A stretch of 8,501 nucleotides of DNA from an uncultured Mollicutes bacterium (GCA_937905855.1 CALCWU010000147.1:1-8501), one strand, 5' to 3'; counted from the stretch's first letter, positions 1 to 6,911 are shown. Notes: a model not told the origin generated them from the letters alone. Numbers and translations are program-made.

Positions 1-396
1 GGCTTACGAAAAAGTAAGGTTTATAATTGTCCAAATTATATTGAAGCTGGTAATGGTGTAAGTGATGATTATCGTCTTGTTAAACGAGAGTATGGAAAAG
101 TTGAAATTCCTTTGTACGCCTATAACAACTATAGACTAGTGTTAAGTGATTCATTATTATTGCGTGATGATAATAACAAAATGATATTATCTATTTGTTA
201 TGATGAAAATACTAAGGAAGCTTATTTGCCATTCTTAAATAATGGTTTAAATAATAAAGGTAGCATTTCGATTGATCCTAATTCTAAATTAATTACGGAA
301 GAGGATGATGGTTATTATATAAAGGCTTCTTATCCAATCGAGTTAAATTCAAATATATATGGTGATGAGATAAAAATTAAACTTATAAGTAAATAA
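1..396 (+). CDS. 3' end of a protein of unknown function (partial)
   Basis: The frame is open from the first base and ends at TAA 394-396. This gives the last 131 residues of a protein whose start lies upstream of the window. I do not recognise the family. The visible part is hydrophilic, rich in Asn, Asp, Lys and Tyr, and alternates short hydrophobic stretches with turns (for example NNGLNNKG and EEDDGYY), which would suit a beta-rich domain. I see no membrane segment, cysteine cluster or catalytic motif. A TTG at 112 lies in the same frame, but no good ribosome binding site precedes it and the frame continues upstream, so it is probably internal. The pyr promoter starts 24 nt after the stop, so this gene is most likely a separate transcription unit. 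Coding status is fairly sure; function is unknown. Confidence 0.7.
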   Translation, partial: GLRKSKVYNCPNYIEAGNGVSDDYRLVKREYGKVEIPLYAYNNYRLVLSDSLLLRDDNNKMILSICYDENTKEAYLPFLNNGLNNKGSISIDPNSKLITEEDDGYYIKASYPIELNSNIYGDEIKIKLISK

Positions 397-409
397 AAGC
401 TTATAAGTT
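380..409 (+). terminator. AT-rich inverted repeat at the end of the upstream gene, possible weak terminator
   Basis: Bases 380-389 (AACTTATAAG) and 400-409 (CTTATAAGTT) are perfect 10-bp inverted repeats around a 10-nt centre, and T390 and G399 can add a wobble pair. The left arm overlaps the last codons of the upstream gene and the right arm ends 10 nt before the pyr -35 box. Only two of the ten pairs are G-C, and no T-tract follows on the + strand, so it is a poor classical terminator. On the - strand it would be followed by a T-rich run (complement of 370-379). Its core CTTATAAG is itself palindromic, so a protein-binding dyad next to the promoter is the alternative. The repeat is certain; its role is a guess. 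Confidence 0.35.
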
Positions 410-419
410 AAATAAGTGG

Positions 420-448
420 TTGCTTTGTAGTCCTCTTTGTGATATAAT
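420..448 (+). promoter_or_regulatory. sigma-A type promoter of the pyr operon
   Basis: A -35 box TTGCTT (420-425; consensus TTGACA, 4 of 6) and a perfect -10 box TATAAT (443-448) are separated by the ideal 17 bp. A TG at 440-441 forms the extended -10 motif. The DNA upstream is AT-rich. Transcription would start near 455-456, giving a leader of about 110 nt that begins just before the PyrR-binding hairpin. No second promoter of this quality was noticed before pyrB, and none is needed at the tight gene junctions downstream, so this is probably the promoter of the whole operon. The start site is inferred from spacing only. Confidence 0.9.
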
Positions 449-461
449 TCATACGATGAGG

Positions 462-490
462 CTTTAAGATAGTCCAGAGAGGCTACAAGG
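462..490 (+). promoter_or_regulatory. PyrR-binding hairpin (anti-antiterminator)
   Basis: Bases 471-484 read AGTCCAGAGAGGCT, an exact match to the PyrR recognition consensus ARUCCNGNGAGGYU. The upper stem pairs 471-474 with 481-484, including one U-G pair, and closes a CAGAGA hexaloop (475-480); T470 and A485 extend it. A purine-rich internal bulge AAGA (466-469) faces C486. The lower stem pairs CTTT (462-465) with AAGG (487-490). Upper stem, hexaloop, purine bulge and lower stem are the layout known for PyrR sites. Confidence 0.95.
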
Positions 491-526
491 AAACTAGATA
501 TTTGCTTTTATTATGGTTTTTTTGTG
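484..526 (+). promoter_or_regulatory. antiterminator stem of the pyr leader
   Basis: Bases 484-496 (TACAAGGAAACTA) can pair along their whole length with 514-526, giving 13 pairs, four of them G-U, around a 17-nt loop (497-513). The left arm contains the 3' strand of the PyrR hairpin lower stem (487-490). The right arm is nearly all of the 5' arm of the terminator. The structure therefore competes with both, as an antiterminator should. It was found by hand pairing without energy calculation. Confidence 0.8.
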
Positions 527-555
527 CGTTTTTGGACAAAAAGACCATTTTTTTT
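513..555 (+). terminator. intrinsic terminator of the pyrB attenuator
   Basis: Bases 513-525 pair with 536-548 in a 13-bp stem with one U-G pair and a 10-nt loop (526-535), followed by eight T residues (548-555). The stem is A/T-rich, with three G-C pairs. It sits downstream of the PyrR site and directly before the pyrB ribosome binding site, so it is the conditional attenuator terminator and not the end of the upstream gene. Confidence 0.9.
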
Positions 556-566
556 GAGGTGAAAAC

Positions 567-1442
567 ATGAGAGGTTTATTTACATTACAAACATTATCTA
601 CACAAAAAATTCAAGAGATTATTGATTTAGCGTTGGCATTTAAGGGTGGCAAATCTTCTAAGAAATATCCAGGTAAGAAGATGGCAACCCTTTTTTTTGA
701 AAATTCAACAAGAACGCAATATTCTTTCCAAACAGCAATGATTAATTTAGGAATAAGTGTTATTGGCTTTAATGCTAGTGCATCTTCAGTTAATAAGGGT
801 GAAACATTATATGATACAGTTAGAACCTTTGAATCACTTGGTATGGATGGAGTAGTAATTCGTCATAGTAAGGATGATTATTATAAGGAATTAGAAAATA
901 TTAAGATGCCTATCTTTAATGGTGGAGATGGTGCTGCAAACCATCCTACCCAAAGCTTACTTGATCTTATGACTATTTATGAGGAATATGGTCATTTTGC
1001 TGGATTAAAGGTATGTATGATTGGTGATATATCTCACTCAAGAGTTGCTCATGGTGATTTAGAGATTATGAAGCGCCTCGGTATGGAGGTTTATATTTCA
1101 GGACCAAGTGAATTTAATGATGGCTGTGCTCCTTATTTAACAATGGATGAGGCTATTGAAAAATGTGATGTTATAATGCTTCTTCGTGTTCAATTTGAAC
1201 GTCATCAAGAGAAGATGAAGATGACTGTTAGTGAATATCATAAATTATATGGTTTAACAGAGGAACGTGTAAATAAGATGAAGAAAAATGCTATTATAAT
1301 GCATCCTGCTCCAATTAATCGTGGCGTAGAAATTGCTGATAGTGTTGCTGAATGTGAAAAAAGTAGAATTTATAAGCAAATGACAAATGGTGTTTTTGTA
1401 AGAATGGCTGTTATTTCTATGGTATTGGATGGTAATTTATGA
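567..1442 (+). CDS. pyrB: aspartate carbamoyltransferase catalytic subunit
   Basis: PyrB catalyses the committed step of pyrimidine synthesis, carbamoyl phosphate plus L-aspartate to N-carbamoyl-aspartate, in the cytoplasm. The 291-residue protein is slightly shorter than the usual 300-310. Family signatures occur in order: carbamoyl-phosphate loop FFENSTRT (43-50), the 80s loop with Lys in VNKGET (75-80), Arg99 in VIRH, HPTQ (126-129), Arg159 in HSRVAHGD, the aspartate-site Arg207 in LLRVQFER, and HPAPINRG (256-263). These fit aspartate and not ornithine carbamoyltransferase. No pyrI regulatory gene adjoins, so it probably works as an unregulated trimer as in Bacillus. The ATG is set by GAGGTG (556-561) five bases upstream. 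First gene after the attenuator; its TGA overlaps the pyrC ATG by four bases. Confidence 0.97.
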   Translation: MRGLFTLQTLSTQKIQEIIDLALAFKGGKSSKKYPGKKMATLFFENSTRTQYSFQTAMINLGISVIGFNASASSVNKGETLYDTVRTFESLGMDGVVIRHSKDDYYKELENIKMPIFNGGDGAANHPTQSLLDLMTIYEEYGHFAGLKVCMIGDISHSRVAHGDLEIMKRLGMEVYISGPSEFNDGCAPYLTMDEAIEKCDVIMLLRVQFERHQEKMKMTVSEYHKLYGLTEERVNKMKKNAIIMHPAPINRGVEIADSVAECEKSRIYKQMTNGVFVRMAVISMVLDGNL

Positions 1443-2647
1443 TTTTATTAAAAAATGGTCTTGTGATGCAAGATGAGCTAAAAAAGCTTGATATTTTAAT
1501 CGATGATGAAAAAATAATAGAAATTGCTCCAGATATTTTTGGAGATTATGAGGTAATTGATTGTAGTGGAAGAATAATTTTTCCAGGCTTGATTGATGTT
1601 CATGTTCATCTGCGTGAGCCTGGATTTGAATATAAGGAAACAATAAAGACTGGTAGTATGTCTGCGGCAAAGGGTGGCTTTACTACAATTATGACGATGC
1701 CTAATTTAAAGCCTGTCCCTGATTCAGTTGAAAATTTAAAGATTGAGATGGATATTATTAATAAGGATTCAATCGTTAACATTTATCCATATGGTGCTTT
1801 TACTAAGGGAGAAAAGGGTGAAGAGCTTGCTGATATAGATGATTTAGCTAAGTATGTTAAGGCTATATCTGATGATGGTGTTGGTGTTAATAATTTAGAG
1901 CTTTTAGACCAAGGTATGAAGCTAGTGAAAAAAAATAATTTAGTTATTGCTTCTCATGCTGAGGATAATATTTATAAAACTGCCCCTAAGGGAGAATATT
2001 TAGCTGTAGAAAGAGAAATAAAATATGCTATCAAAAATGATGTTAAATACCATTTTTGTCATATGTCTACTAAAGAAAGCTTTGATTTTATAAGAGAAGC
2101 TAAGAAAAATGGAACTGAAATTACTTGTGAGGTTGCTCCTCATCACTTATTTTTAAATGAAGAAATGATTAAGGGAAATCCTAATTTTAAGATGAACCCA
2201 CCTTTAAGAAGTAGGGAGGATATGGAGGCTACCATTAATGCTTTGCTTGATGGCACTGCTGATATTATTGCTTCTGATCATGCTCCTCATTCAAAAGAAG
2301 AAAAACAAAGAGAATATTCTAAATGTCCTAATGGTATTATTGGTCTTGAAACAACATTGCCTTTAGTTTATACTAATCTTATAAAAACTAATAAGGCTAG
2401 TTTATTAGATTTAAAAAGATGGCTTGTTGATAATCCAAGTAGAATATTTAATTTAGAAAATAATGAAATTAAGGTTGGAAATAATTGTAATTTAGTGGTT
2501 ATTGATATTGATAATCCTCATACCTATAGTATTGATGAAATTAAATCAAAAGCGCAAAACAGTCCATATATTGGCTACAAGCTATATGGCTGGCCAGTAC
2601 TTACAATTTGTAATGGAAAAATAGTATATCAAAAGGATGGTAAATAA
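1439..2647 (+). CDS. pyrC: dihydroorotase, class I
   Basis: PyrC cyclises N-carbamoyl-aspartate to dihydroorotate using zinc in an amidohydrolase TIM barrel. The protein has 402 residues. The zinc and substrate motifs are in order: DVHVHLREPG with His55, His57 and Arg59; TMPN (86-89); SDDGVGV with the likely bridging Asp at 145 or 146; SHAED with His173; FCHMSTKES with His208; PHHL (234-237); and ASDHAPH with catalytic Asp280 and His284. HVHLREPG and ASDHAPH mark the class I form of Gram-positives. The His173-His208 spacing is shorter than I recall for B. subtilis PyrC (see findings). The start overlaps the pyrB stop as ATGA and is preceded only by a weak GGATGG (1427-1432), so translation is probably coupled to pyrB. 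The stop overlaps the carA ATG by one base. Confidence 0.96.
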   Translation: MILLKNGLVMQDELKKLDILIDDEKIIEIAPDIFGDYEVIDCSGRIIFPGLIDVHVHLREPGFEYKETIKTGSMSAAKGGFTTIMTMPNLKPVPDSVENLKIEMDIINKDSIVNIYPYGAFTKGEKGEELADIDDLAKYVKAISDDGVGVNNLELLDQGMKLVKKNNLVIASHAEDNIYKTAPKGEYLAVEREIKYAIKNDVKYHFCHMSTKESFDFIREAKKNGTEITCEVAPHHLFLNEEMIKGNPNFKMNPPLRSREDMEATINALLDGTADIIASDHAPHSKEEKQREYSKCPNGIIGLETTLPLVYTNLIKTNKASLLDLKRWLVDNPSRIFNLENNEIKVGNNCNLVVIDIDNPHTYSIDEIKSKAQNSPYIGYKLYGWPVLTICNGKIVYQKDGK

Positions 2648-3753
2648 TGAAAAGAAAATTAGTTTTAGAGGATGGTAGATTTTTTATAGGAACTGGCTTT
2701 GGCTCTTCCAAGGAAAAAATTGCCGAAATTGTTTTTAATACTTCGGTAGTAGGCTACCAAGAAATTTTATCTGATCCTTCATATTGTGATCAAATGGTTG
2801 TAATGAGCTATCCTTTAATTGGTAACTATGGCTTAACTGATGAGGATTATGAATCTAAAAATATTTATATGTCTGGCTTTATTGTTCATGAATATAATGA
2901 CTTGCCTTCAAATTTTAGATTTACTAAAACCTTGGGTGAGGTCATGGATGAAAATAACGTACCAGGAATAGCTGATATTGATACACGTGAGCTTGTAAGA
3001 ATAATTCGTGAGCATGGTTCAATGAAGGCTATGATTACCTCAGTTGATAAGCCAATCGAGGAATGCTTAGAAAAAATTAAAAATTATGATTTTCCTAAAA
3101 ATCAGGTATCAAAGGTTAGTAGTAAAAAGGTTTGGTATTCAAGAACAAGAAATCCTCTTTACACTGTAGTTGCGATTGATTGTGGTGTTAAGCTTAATAT
3201 TATTCGTAAACTAAATCAATGTGGCTGTAATGTTGTAGTTGTTCCTTATAACACTAGTAAAAATGAAATCTTAAAATATAATCCAGATGGATTATTCTTA
3301 TCAAATGGTCCAGGAGATCCTGAAAATGTTAGTCAAGTAATTGAATTGGTTAAGGAAATGAAGGGAAAACTACCAATTTTAGGAATCTGCCTTGGTCATC
3401 AAATTATTGGCCTTGCTTATGGAGCTAAAACCTATAAAATGAAATTTGGTCATCGTGGTTCTAACCATCCTGTTAAAAATTTATTAACTGATAAGGTAGA
3501 AATAACTTCACAAAATCACTCATTTGCAATTGATATTAAAAGCTTAGAGGGAACTGGTCTTGAGCTTACACATATCAATTTAATTGATGGTGAGGCTGAG
3601 GGTGTAATGGATAAAGAAAATGATGTTATTGCTGTACAATATCATCCTGAAAGTGCTGCTGGTCCTGAGGATAGTGAATATGTATTTGCTAGATTTATGG
3701 ATTTGATGAAGAAAAGAGGAGGAAGTAAGCATGCCCAAAAGAACAGATATTAA
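2647..3753 (+). CDS. carA: carbamoyl-phosphate synthase, small (glutaminase) subunit
   Basis: CarA (PyrAA in Bacillus naming) hydrolyses glutamine and passes ammonia to CarB. The 368-residue length is normal. An N-terminal CPSase small-chain domain (about 1-150; TSVVGYQEILSDPSY at 32-46, GIADIDTREL at 107-116) precedes a class I glutamine amidotransferase domain (about 172-358). That domain carries the nucleophile Cys248 in GICLGHQ and the His333/Glu335 pair in QYHPES, so the triad is intact. The fused CarA-type N-domain separates it from TrpG, PabA and GuaA. The ATG overlaps the pyrC stop (TAATG), with GGATGG (2635-2640) six bases upstream. The last 23 nt are shared with carB in another frame. 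Sitting in the pyr operon under PyrR points to pyrimidine control; a separate arginine-linked copy elsewhere cannot be excluded. Confidence 0.97.
   Translation: MKRKLVLEDGRFFIGTGFGSSKEKIAEIVFNTSVVGYQEILSDPSYCDQMVVMSYPLIGNYGLTDEDYESKNIYMSGFIVHEYNDLPSNFRFTKTLGEVMDENNVPGIADIDTRELVRIIREHGSMKAMITSVDKPIEECLEKIKNYDFPKNQVSKVSSKKVWYSRTRNPLYTVVAIDCGVKLNIIRKLNQCGCNVVVVPYNTSKNEILKYNPDGLFLSNGPGDPENVSQVIELVKEMKGKLPILGICLGHQIIGLAYGAKTYKMKFGHRGSNHPVKNLLTDKVEITSQNHSFAIDIKSLEGTGLELTHINLIDGEAEGVMDKENDVIAVQYHPESAAGPEDSEYVFARFMDLMKKRGGSKHAQKNRY
3717..3730 (+). promoter_or_regulatory. strong internal ribosome binding site for carB
   Basis: AGGAGG at 3717-3722, inside the 3' end of carA, lies eight bases before the carB ATG at 3731. 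It fixes the carB start within carA and explains the 23-nt overlap. It is much closer to consensus than the GGATGG sites of pyrC and carA, so carB may initiate independently of the upstream ribosome. Confidence 0.85.
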
Positions 3754-6700
3754 AAAGATAATGATTATTGGTAGTGGTCCAATTGTTATTGGCCAGGGTG
3801 CTGAATTTGATTATGCTGGTACACAAGCCTGTCTTGCCTTAAAGGAAGAAGGCTATGAGGTTATTTTGGTAAATTCTAATCCGGCAACAATAATGACTGA
3901 TACAAAGATTGCTGATAAGGTTTATATGGAGCCCCTTGATTTGGAGCATGTTGCTAAAATTATTCGATATGAAAGACCTGATGGTTTAATTTGCTCTATT
4001 GGTGGACAAACTGGCTTAAATTTAGGTATGCAGCTTGCTAAAAAAGGCGTTTTGGATGAATGCCAGGTTGAACTTTTAGGTACTACTGCAAGCGCAATTG
4101 AGGCCGCTGAGGATCGTGAGCTTTTTAAGGAGCTTTGTGAAAAAATTGGTGAACCTATTTTGCAAAGTCACATTGCAACTACAATCGAAGAGGCAGTTAA
4201 GGCTGCTAATGAAATTGGCTATCCTGTAATACTACGTCCAGCATTTACTCTTGGAGGCACTGGTGGTGGATTTGCTGATAATGATGAAGAGGTTATTGAG
4301 GTAAGTAAAAATGCTTTGAAGCTTTCTCCTGTTAATCAGGTTTTAGTTGAAAAATCAATTAAGGGCTTTAAGGAAATTGAATATGAGGTATTAAGAGATA
4401 AAAACGATACAGCAATTGTTGTATGTAATATGGAAAATGTAGATCCAGTTGGCATTCATACTGGCGATAGTATTGTTGTAGCTCCAAGCCAAACCTTAAC
4501 TAATAAGGAATACCAAATGCTAAGAAATAGTGCTTTAAAAATTATTAGAGCTTTGAAAATTGAGGGTGGCTGTAATGTTCAATTCTCTTTGGATCCTTAT
4601 TCATTCCAATATTATGTAATTGAGGTTAATCCTCGTGTTTCTCGTTCATCAGCTTTAGCTTCTAAGGCGTCAGGCTATCCAATTGCAAGAGTATCTGCTA
4701 AAATTGCTTGTGGACTTCGTCTTGATGAAATTAGAATTGCTAATACCTTAGCTTCTTTTGAACCAACACTTGATTATGTTGTAACGAAAATTCCAAGATT
4801 TCCATTTGATAAATTTCAAACTGCCTCTAGACATCTATCAACGCAAATGAAGGCTACTGGTGAGGTAATGAGTGTTGGTAGAACAATTGAGGAATCATTA
4901 TTAAAGGCAGTACGTTCTTTGGAGCTTAAGGCTTGCCATTTAGAACTTAATAAGCTTAAGAATATGTCTCGTCATGAGCTTATGGATTTTATTTTAGAGG
5001 AAACTGATGAAAGAATTTATGCAATAGCTGAGGCTATTCGTAAGGATATTACTCTTGATGATTTATATTTTGCTACTAAAATTGATCGCTTTTTCTTAGA
5101 AAAAATAAATAACATTGTTCAATTTGAAAAGCAAATAATTAAAAATAAAAATAATCTAGAGGTTTTATATCAGGCTAAGAGAATGGGCTTTAGCGATGAA
5201 TATATTGCTAAATGCTGGTCTATGTCACCTGAGGATATTTATAATATTCGTAAAGAAAATAAGATGTATCCAGTATATAAAATGATTGATACCTGCGCCT
5301 CTGAGTTTAAGTCATACATTCCATATTTTTATTCAACTTATGAGCATGAGCAGGAATCAATTTGCTCTAATAAGAAAAAGGTTGTTGTACTTGGTAGTGG
5401 ACCCATTAGAATTGGTCAGGGTGTAGAATTTGATTATTCAACTGTTCATGCTATATGGTCAATTAAGGATTTAGGCTATGAAGCAATTATTATTAATAAT
5501 AACCCTGAAACTGTTTCAACTGATTATACCCTATCAGATAAATTATATTTTGAGCCATTAACATTTGAAGATGTAATGAATGTTATTGATTTTGAAAAGC
5601 CTGAGGGAGTAATTGTTGCCCTTGGTGGTCAAACTGCAATAAATTTAGCTTCAAGATTAGATAAGGCTGGCGTTAAAATTTTAGGAACAAGTGCTAAAGG
5701 AATTGATTTAGCTGAGGATAGAGATCAATTTGAAGTTATTATGAATAAGCTAAATATACCTATGCCTAAGGGCTATGCTGTATTTAGTGCTGATGAAGGA
5801 TTAAGGGTTGCAAAGGAAATAGGCTTCCCAGTTCTTGTAAGACCTTCATTTGTCCTTGGTGGCGTAATGATGCATATTGTTTATGATGAGGCTTCACTTG
5901 TTAAGTTTGTTCAGGATGCTATTGATTTAAATCCTAAAAATCCAGTTTTAGTAGATAAATATATAAAAGGCCAGGAATGCGAAGTAGACGCTATTTGTGA
6001 TGGTAAGGATGTATTTATTCCGGGAATTATGGAGCATATTGAAAAAACAGGTGTTCATAGTGGTGATTCTATGAGTGTTTATCCTCCATATTCATTATCA
6101 GAAAATGCCCAAAAAACAATTATTGAATATACTAAAAAAATCGGTGTTGAGCTACAAATGATAGGCTTATATAATATTCAATTTATTGTTGAAGGAAATG
6201 ATAAGGTTTCAATTATTGAGGTTAATCCTCGTTCAAGTAGAACAGTTCCTTTCCTTGCTAAATCGTGTGGTGCGCCAATTGCTGATATTGCCACAAAGGT
6301 AATGCTTAGAGTATCTTTAAAGGAACAAGGTTATGTTGGCGTATATCCAAAGAAAAAACGCTGGTATGTTAAAACTCCAACCTTTAGCTTTACAAAAATT
6401 GCAGGGCTTGATGCAGTATTATCACCAGAGATGAAATCAACTGGTGAAGCAATAGGCTATGATAAGAGCTTAAATCGTGCTTTATATAAATCACTTAAAG
6501 CTTCTGGTCAAAGAGTTTCTAATTATGGAACTGTCTTTGCTACCATAGCTGATAATGATAAAGATGCTGCCCTACCTTTAATTAGAAGATTTTATAATCT
6601 TGGCTTTAATATTGAGGCAACAAGTGGTACAGCATTGTATTTAAAGGAGCATGGTATTAAAACAAGAGTAAGAGAAAAATTAAGCCAAGGTAGTGAAGAA

Positions 6701-6910
6701 ATTTTAACTTCAATTCGTAAGGGCTATGTTACTTATGTTGTTAATACTATAAGTGAAGGTAATAATAAGACAAGAAGAGATGGAATTCAAATTAGACGTT
6801 GTGCCATTGATAATAATGTTCCTGTATTTACCTGTCTTGATACGGTTAATGTTTTACTTAATGTATTAGAAGAAACAACAATGGGAATTTCTACAATTGA
6901 TGAGGAATAA
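3731..6910 (+). CDS. carB: carbamoyl-phosphate synthase, large subunit
   Basis: CarB (PyrAB) makes carbamoyl phosphate from bicarbonate, ammonia from CarA, and two ATP. At 1059 residues it is full length. It has two homologous halves: the carboxyphosphate half starts with IIGSGPIVIGQGAEFDYAG (12-30) and the carbamoyl-phosphate half with VLGSGPIRIGQGVEFDYS (553-570). First-site residues are in place: Arg169, GGTGGG (175-180), Glu215, His243, Gln284, Glu298 and Asn300. Second-site Arg704, Met714, His776, Gln817, Glu830 and Asn832 are present, but the loop reads VLGGVMMHIVYD where I expect VLGGRAMEIVYD (see findings). A C-terminal MGS-like allosteric domain (about 931-1059) keeps ATSGTA, the Lys in REKL and the Asn in VVNT, so UMP or PRPP control is plausible. 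It ends one base before pyrK. Confidence 0.97.
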   Translation: MPKRTDIKKIMIIGSGPIVIGQGAEFDYAGTQACLALKEEGYEVILVNSNPATIMTDTKIADKVYMEPLDLEHVAKIIRYERPDGLICSIGGQTGLNLGMQLAKKGVLDECQVELLGTTASAIEAAEDRELFKELCEKIGEPILQSHIATTIEEAVKAANEIGYPVILRPAFTLGGTGGGFADNDEEVIEVSKNALKLSPVNQVLVEKSIKGFKEIEYEVLRDKNDTAIVVCNMENVDPVGIHTGDSIVVAPSQTLTNKEYQMLRNSALKIIRALKIEGGCNVQFSLDPYSFQYYVIEVNPRVSRSSALASKASGYPIARVSAKIACGLRLDEIRIANTLASFEPTLDYVVTKIPRFPFDKFQTASRHLSTQMKATGEVMSVGRTIEESLLKAVRSLELKACHLELNKLKNMSRHELMDFILEETDERIYAIAEAIRKDITLDDLYFATKIDRFFLEKINNIVQFEKQIIKNKNNLEVLYQAKRMGFSDEYIAKCWSMSPEDIYNIRKENKMYPVYKMIDTCASEFKSYIPYFYSTYEHEQESICSNKKKVVVLGSGPIRIGQGVEFDYSTVHAIWSIKDLGYEAIIINNNPETVSTDYTLSDKLYFEPLTFEDVMNVIDFEKPEGVIVALGGQTAINLASRLDKAGVKILGTSAKGIDLAEDRDQFEVIMNKLNIPMPKGYAVFSADEGLRVAKEIGFPVLVRPSFVLGGVMMHIVYDEASLVKFVQDAIDLNPKNPVLVDKYIKGQECEVDAICDGKDVFIPGIMEHIEKTGVHSGDSMSVYPPYSLSENAQKTIIEYTKKIGVELQMIGLYNIQFIVEGNDKVSIIEVNPRSSRTVPFLAKSCGAPIADIATKVMLRVSLKEQGYVGVYPKKKRWYVKTPTFSFTKIAGLDAVLSPEMKSTGEAIGYDKSLNRALYKSLKASGQRVSNYGTVFATIADNDKDAALPLIRRFYNLGFNIEATSGTALYLKEHGIKTRVREKLSQGSEEILTSIRKGYVTYVVNTISEGNNKTRRDGIQIRRCAIDNNVPVFTCLDTVNVLLNVLEETTMGISTIDEE

Positions 6911-6911
6911 T
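6902..6911 (+). promoter_or_regulatory. ribosome binding site that decides the pyrK start
   Basis: GAGGA at 6902-6906, within the last codons of carB, is five bases before ATG 6912. The in-frame TTG 6897 and ATG 6900 lie upstream of or overlap this site and have no comparable site of their own. The pyrK start is therefore placed at 6912, one base after the carB stop. Confidence 0.8.

Larger units (their letters stand above)
455..566 (+). promoter_or_regulatory. pyr operon leader: PyrR-dependent transcription attenuator
   Basis: This untranslated leader holds three mutually exclusive structures in B. subtilis order: PyrR-binding hairpin (462-490), antiterminator (484-496 with 514-526), and intrinsic terminator (513-555). 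The antiterminator uses the 3' side of the PyrR hairpin and the 5' arm of the terminator, so it cannot coexist with either. By the established PyrR mechanism, PyrR bound to UMP or UTP stabilises the first hairpin, frees the terminator arm and stops transcription before pyrB. With low UMP or high PRPP the antiterminator forms and the operon is read. The base pairing is seen in the sequence; the PyrR assignment rests on the exact match to the known motif. No pyrR gene lies in this window. Confidence 0.93.

Noticed and set aside
456..467. Three-codon leader ORF (ATG AGG CTT TAA) at the 5' end of the pyr transcript
   Set aside because: It starts at or within a base or two of the predicted transcription start, has no Shine-Dalgarno site, and overlaps the PyrR hairpin lower stem; chance is the simpler reading.
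1440..1442. TGA as a tryptophan codon (Mycoplasma-type code)
   Set aside because: All tryptophans checked in pyrC and carB use TGG, no in-frame TGA interrupts any gene, and TGA fits as the pyrB stop at the right family length.
1437..1670. Open frame of 77 codons on the - strand across the pyrB-pyrC junction
   Set aside because: It lies antisense to the clearly coding pyrB end and the conserved HVHLREPG region of pyrC; I found no promoter or ribosome binding site, and it is a by-product of the AT-rich coding strand.
3731..3753. The 23-nt carA-carB overlap as a sign of a frameshift
   Set aside because: Both proteins are full length with intact motifs, and carB has its own strong ribosome binding site inside carA, so this is a normal gene overlap.
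6897..6911. Longer pyrK start at TTG 6897 or ATG 6900
   Set aside because: The only good ribosome binding site, GAGGA at 6902-6906, lies downstream of these codons and fits ATG 6912; family similarity does not need the extra residues.
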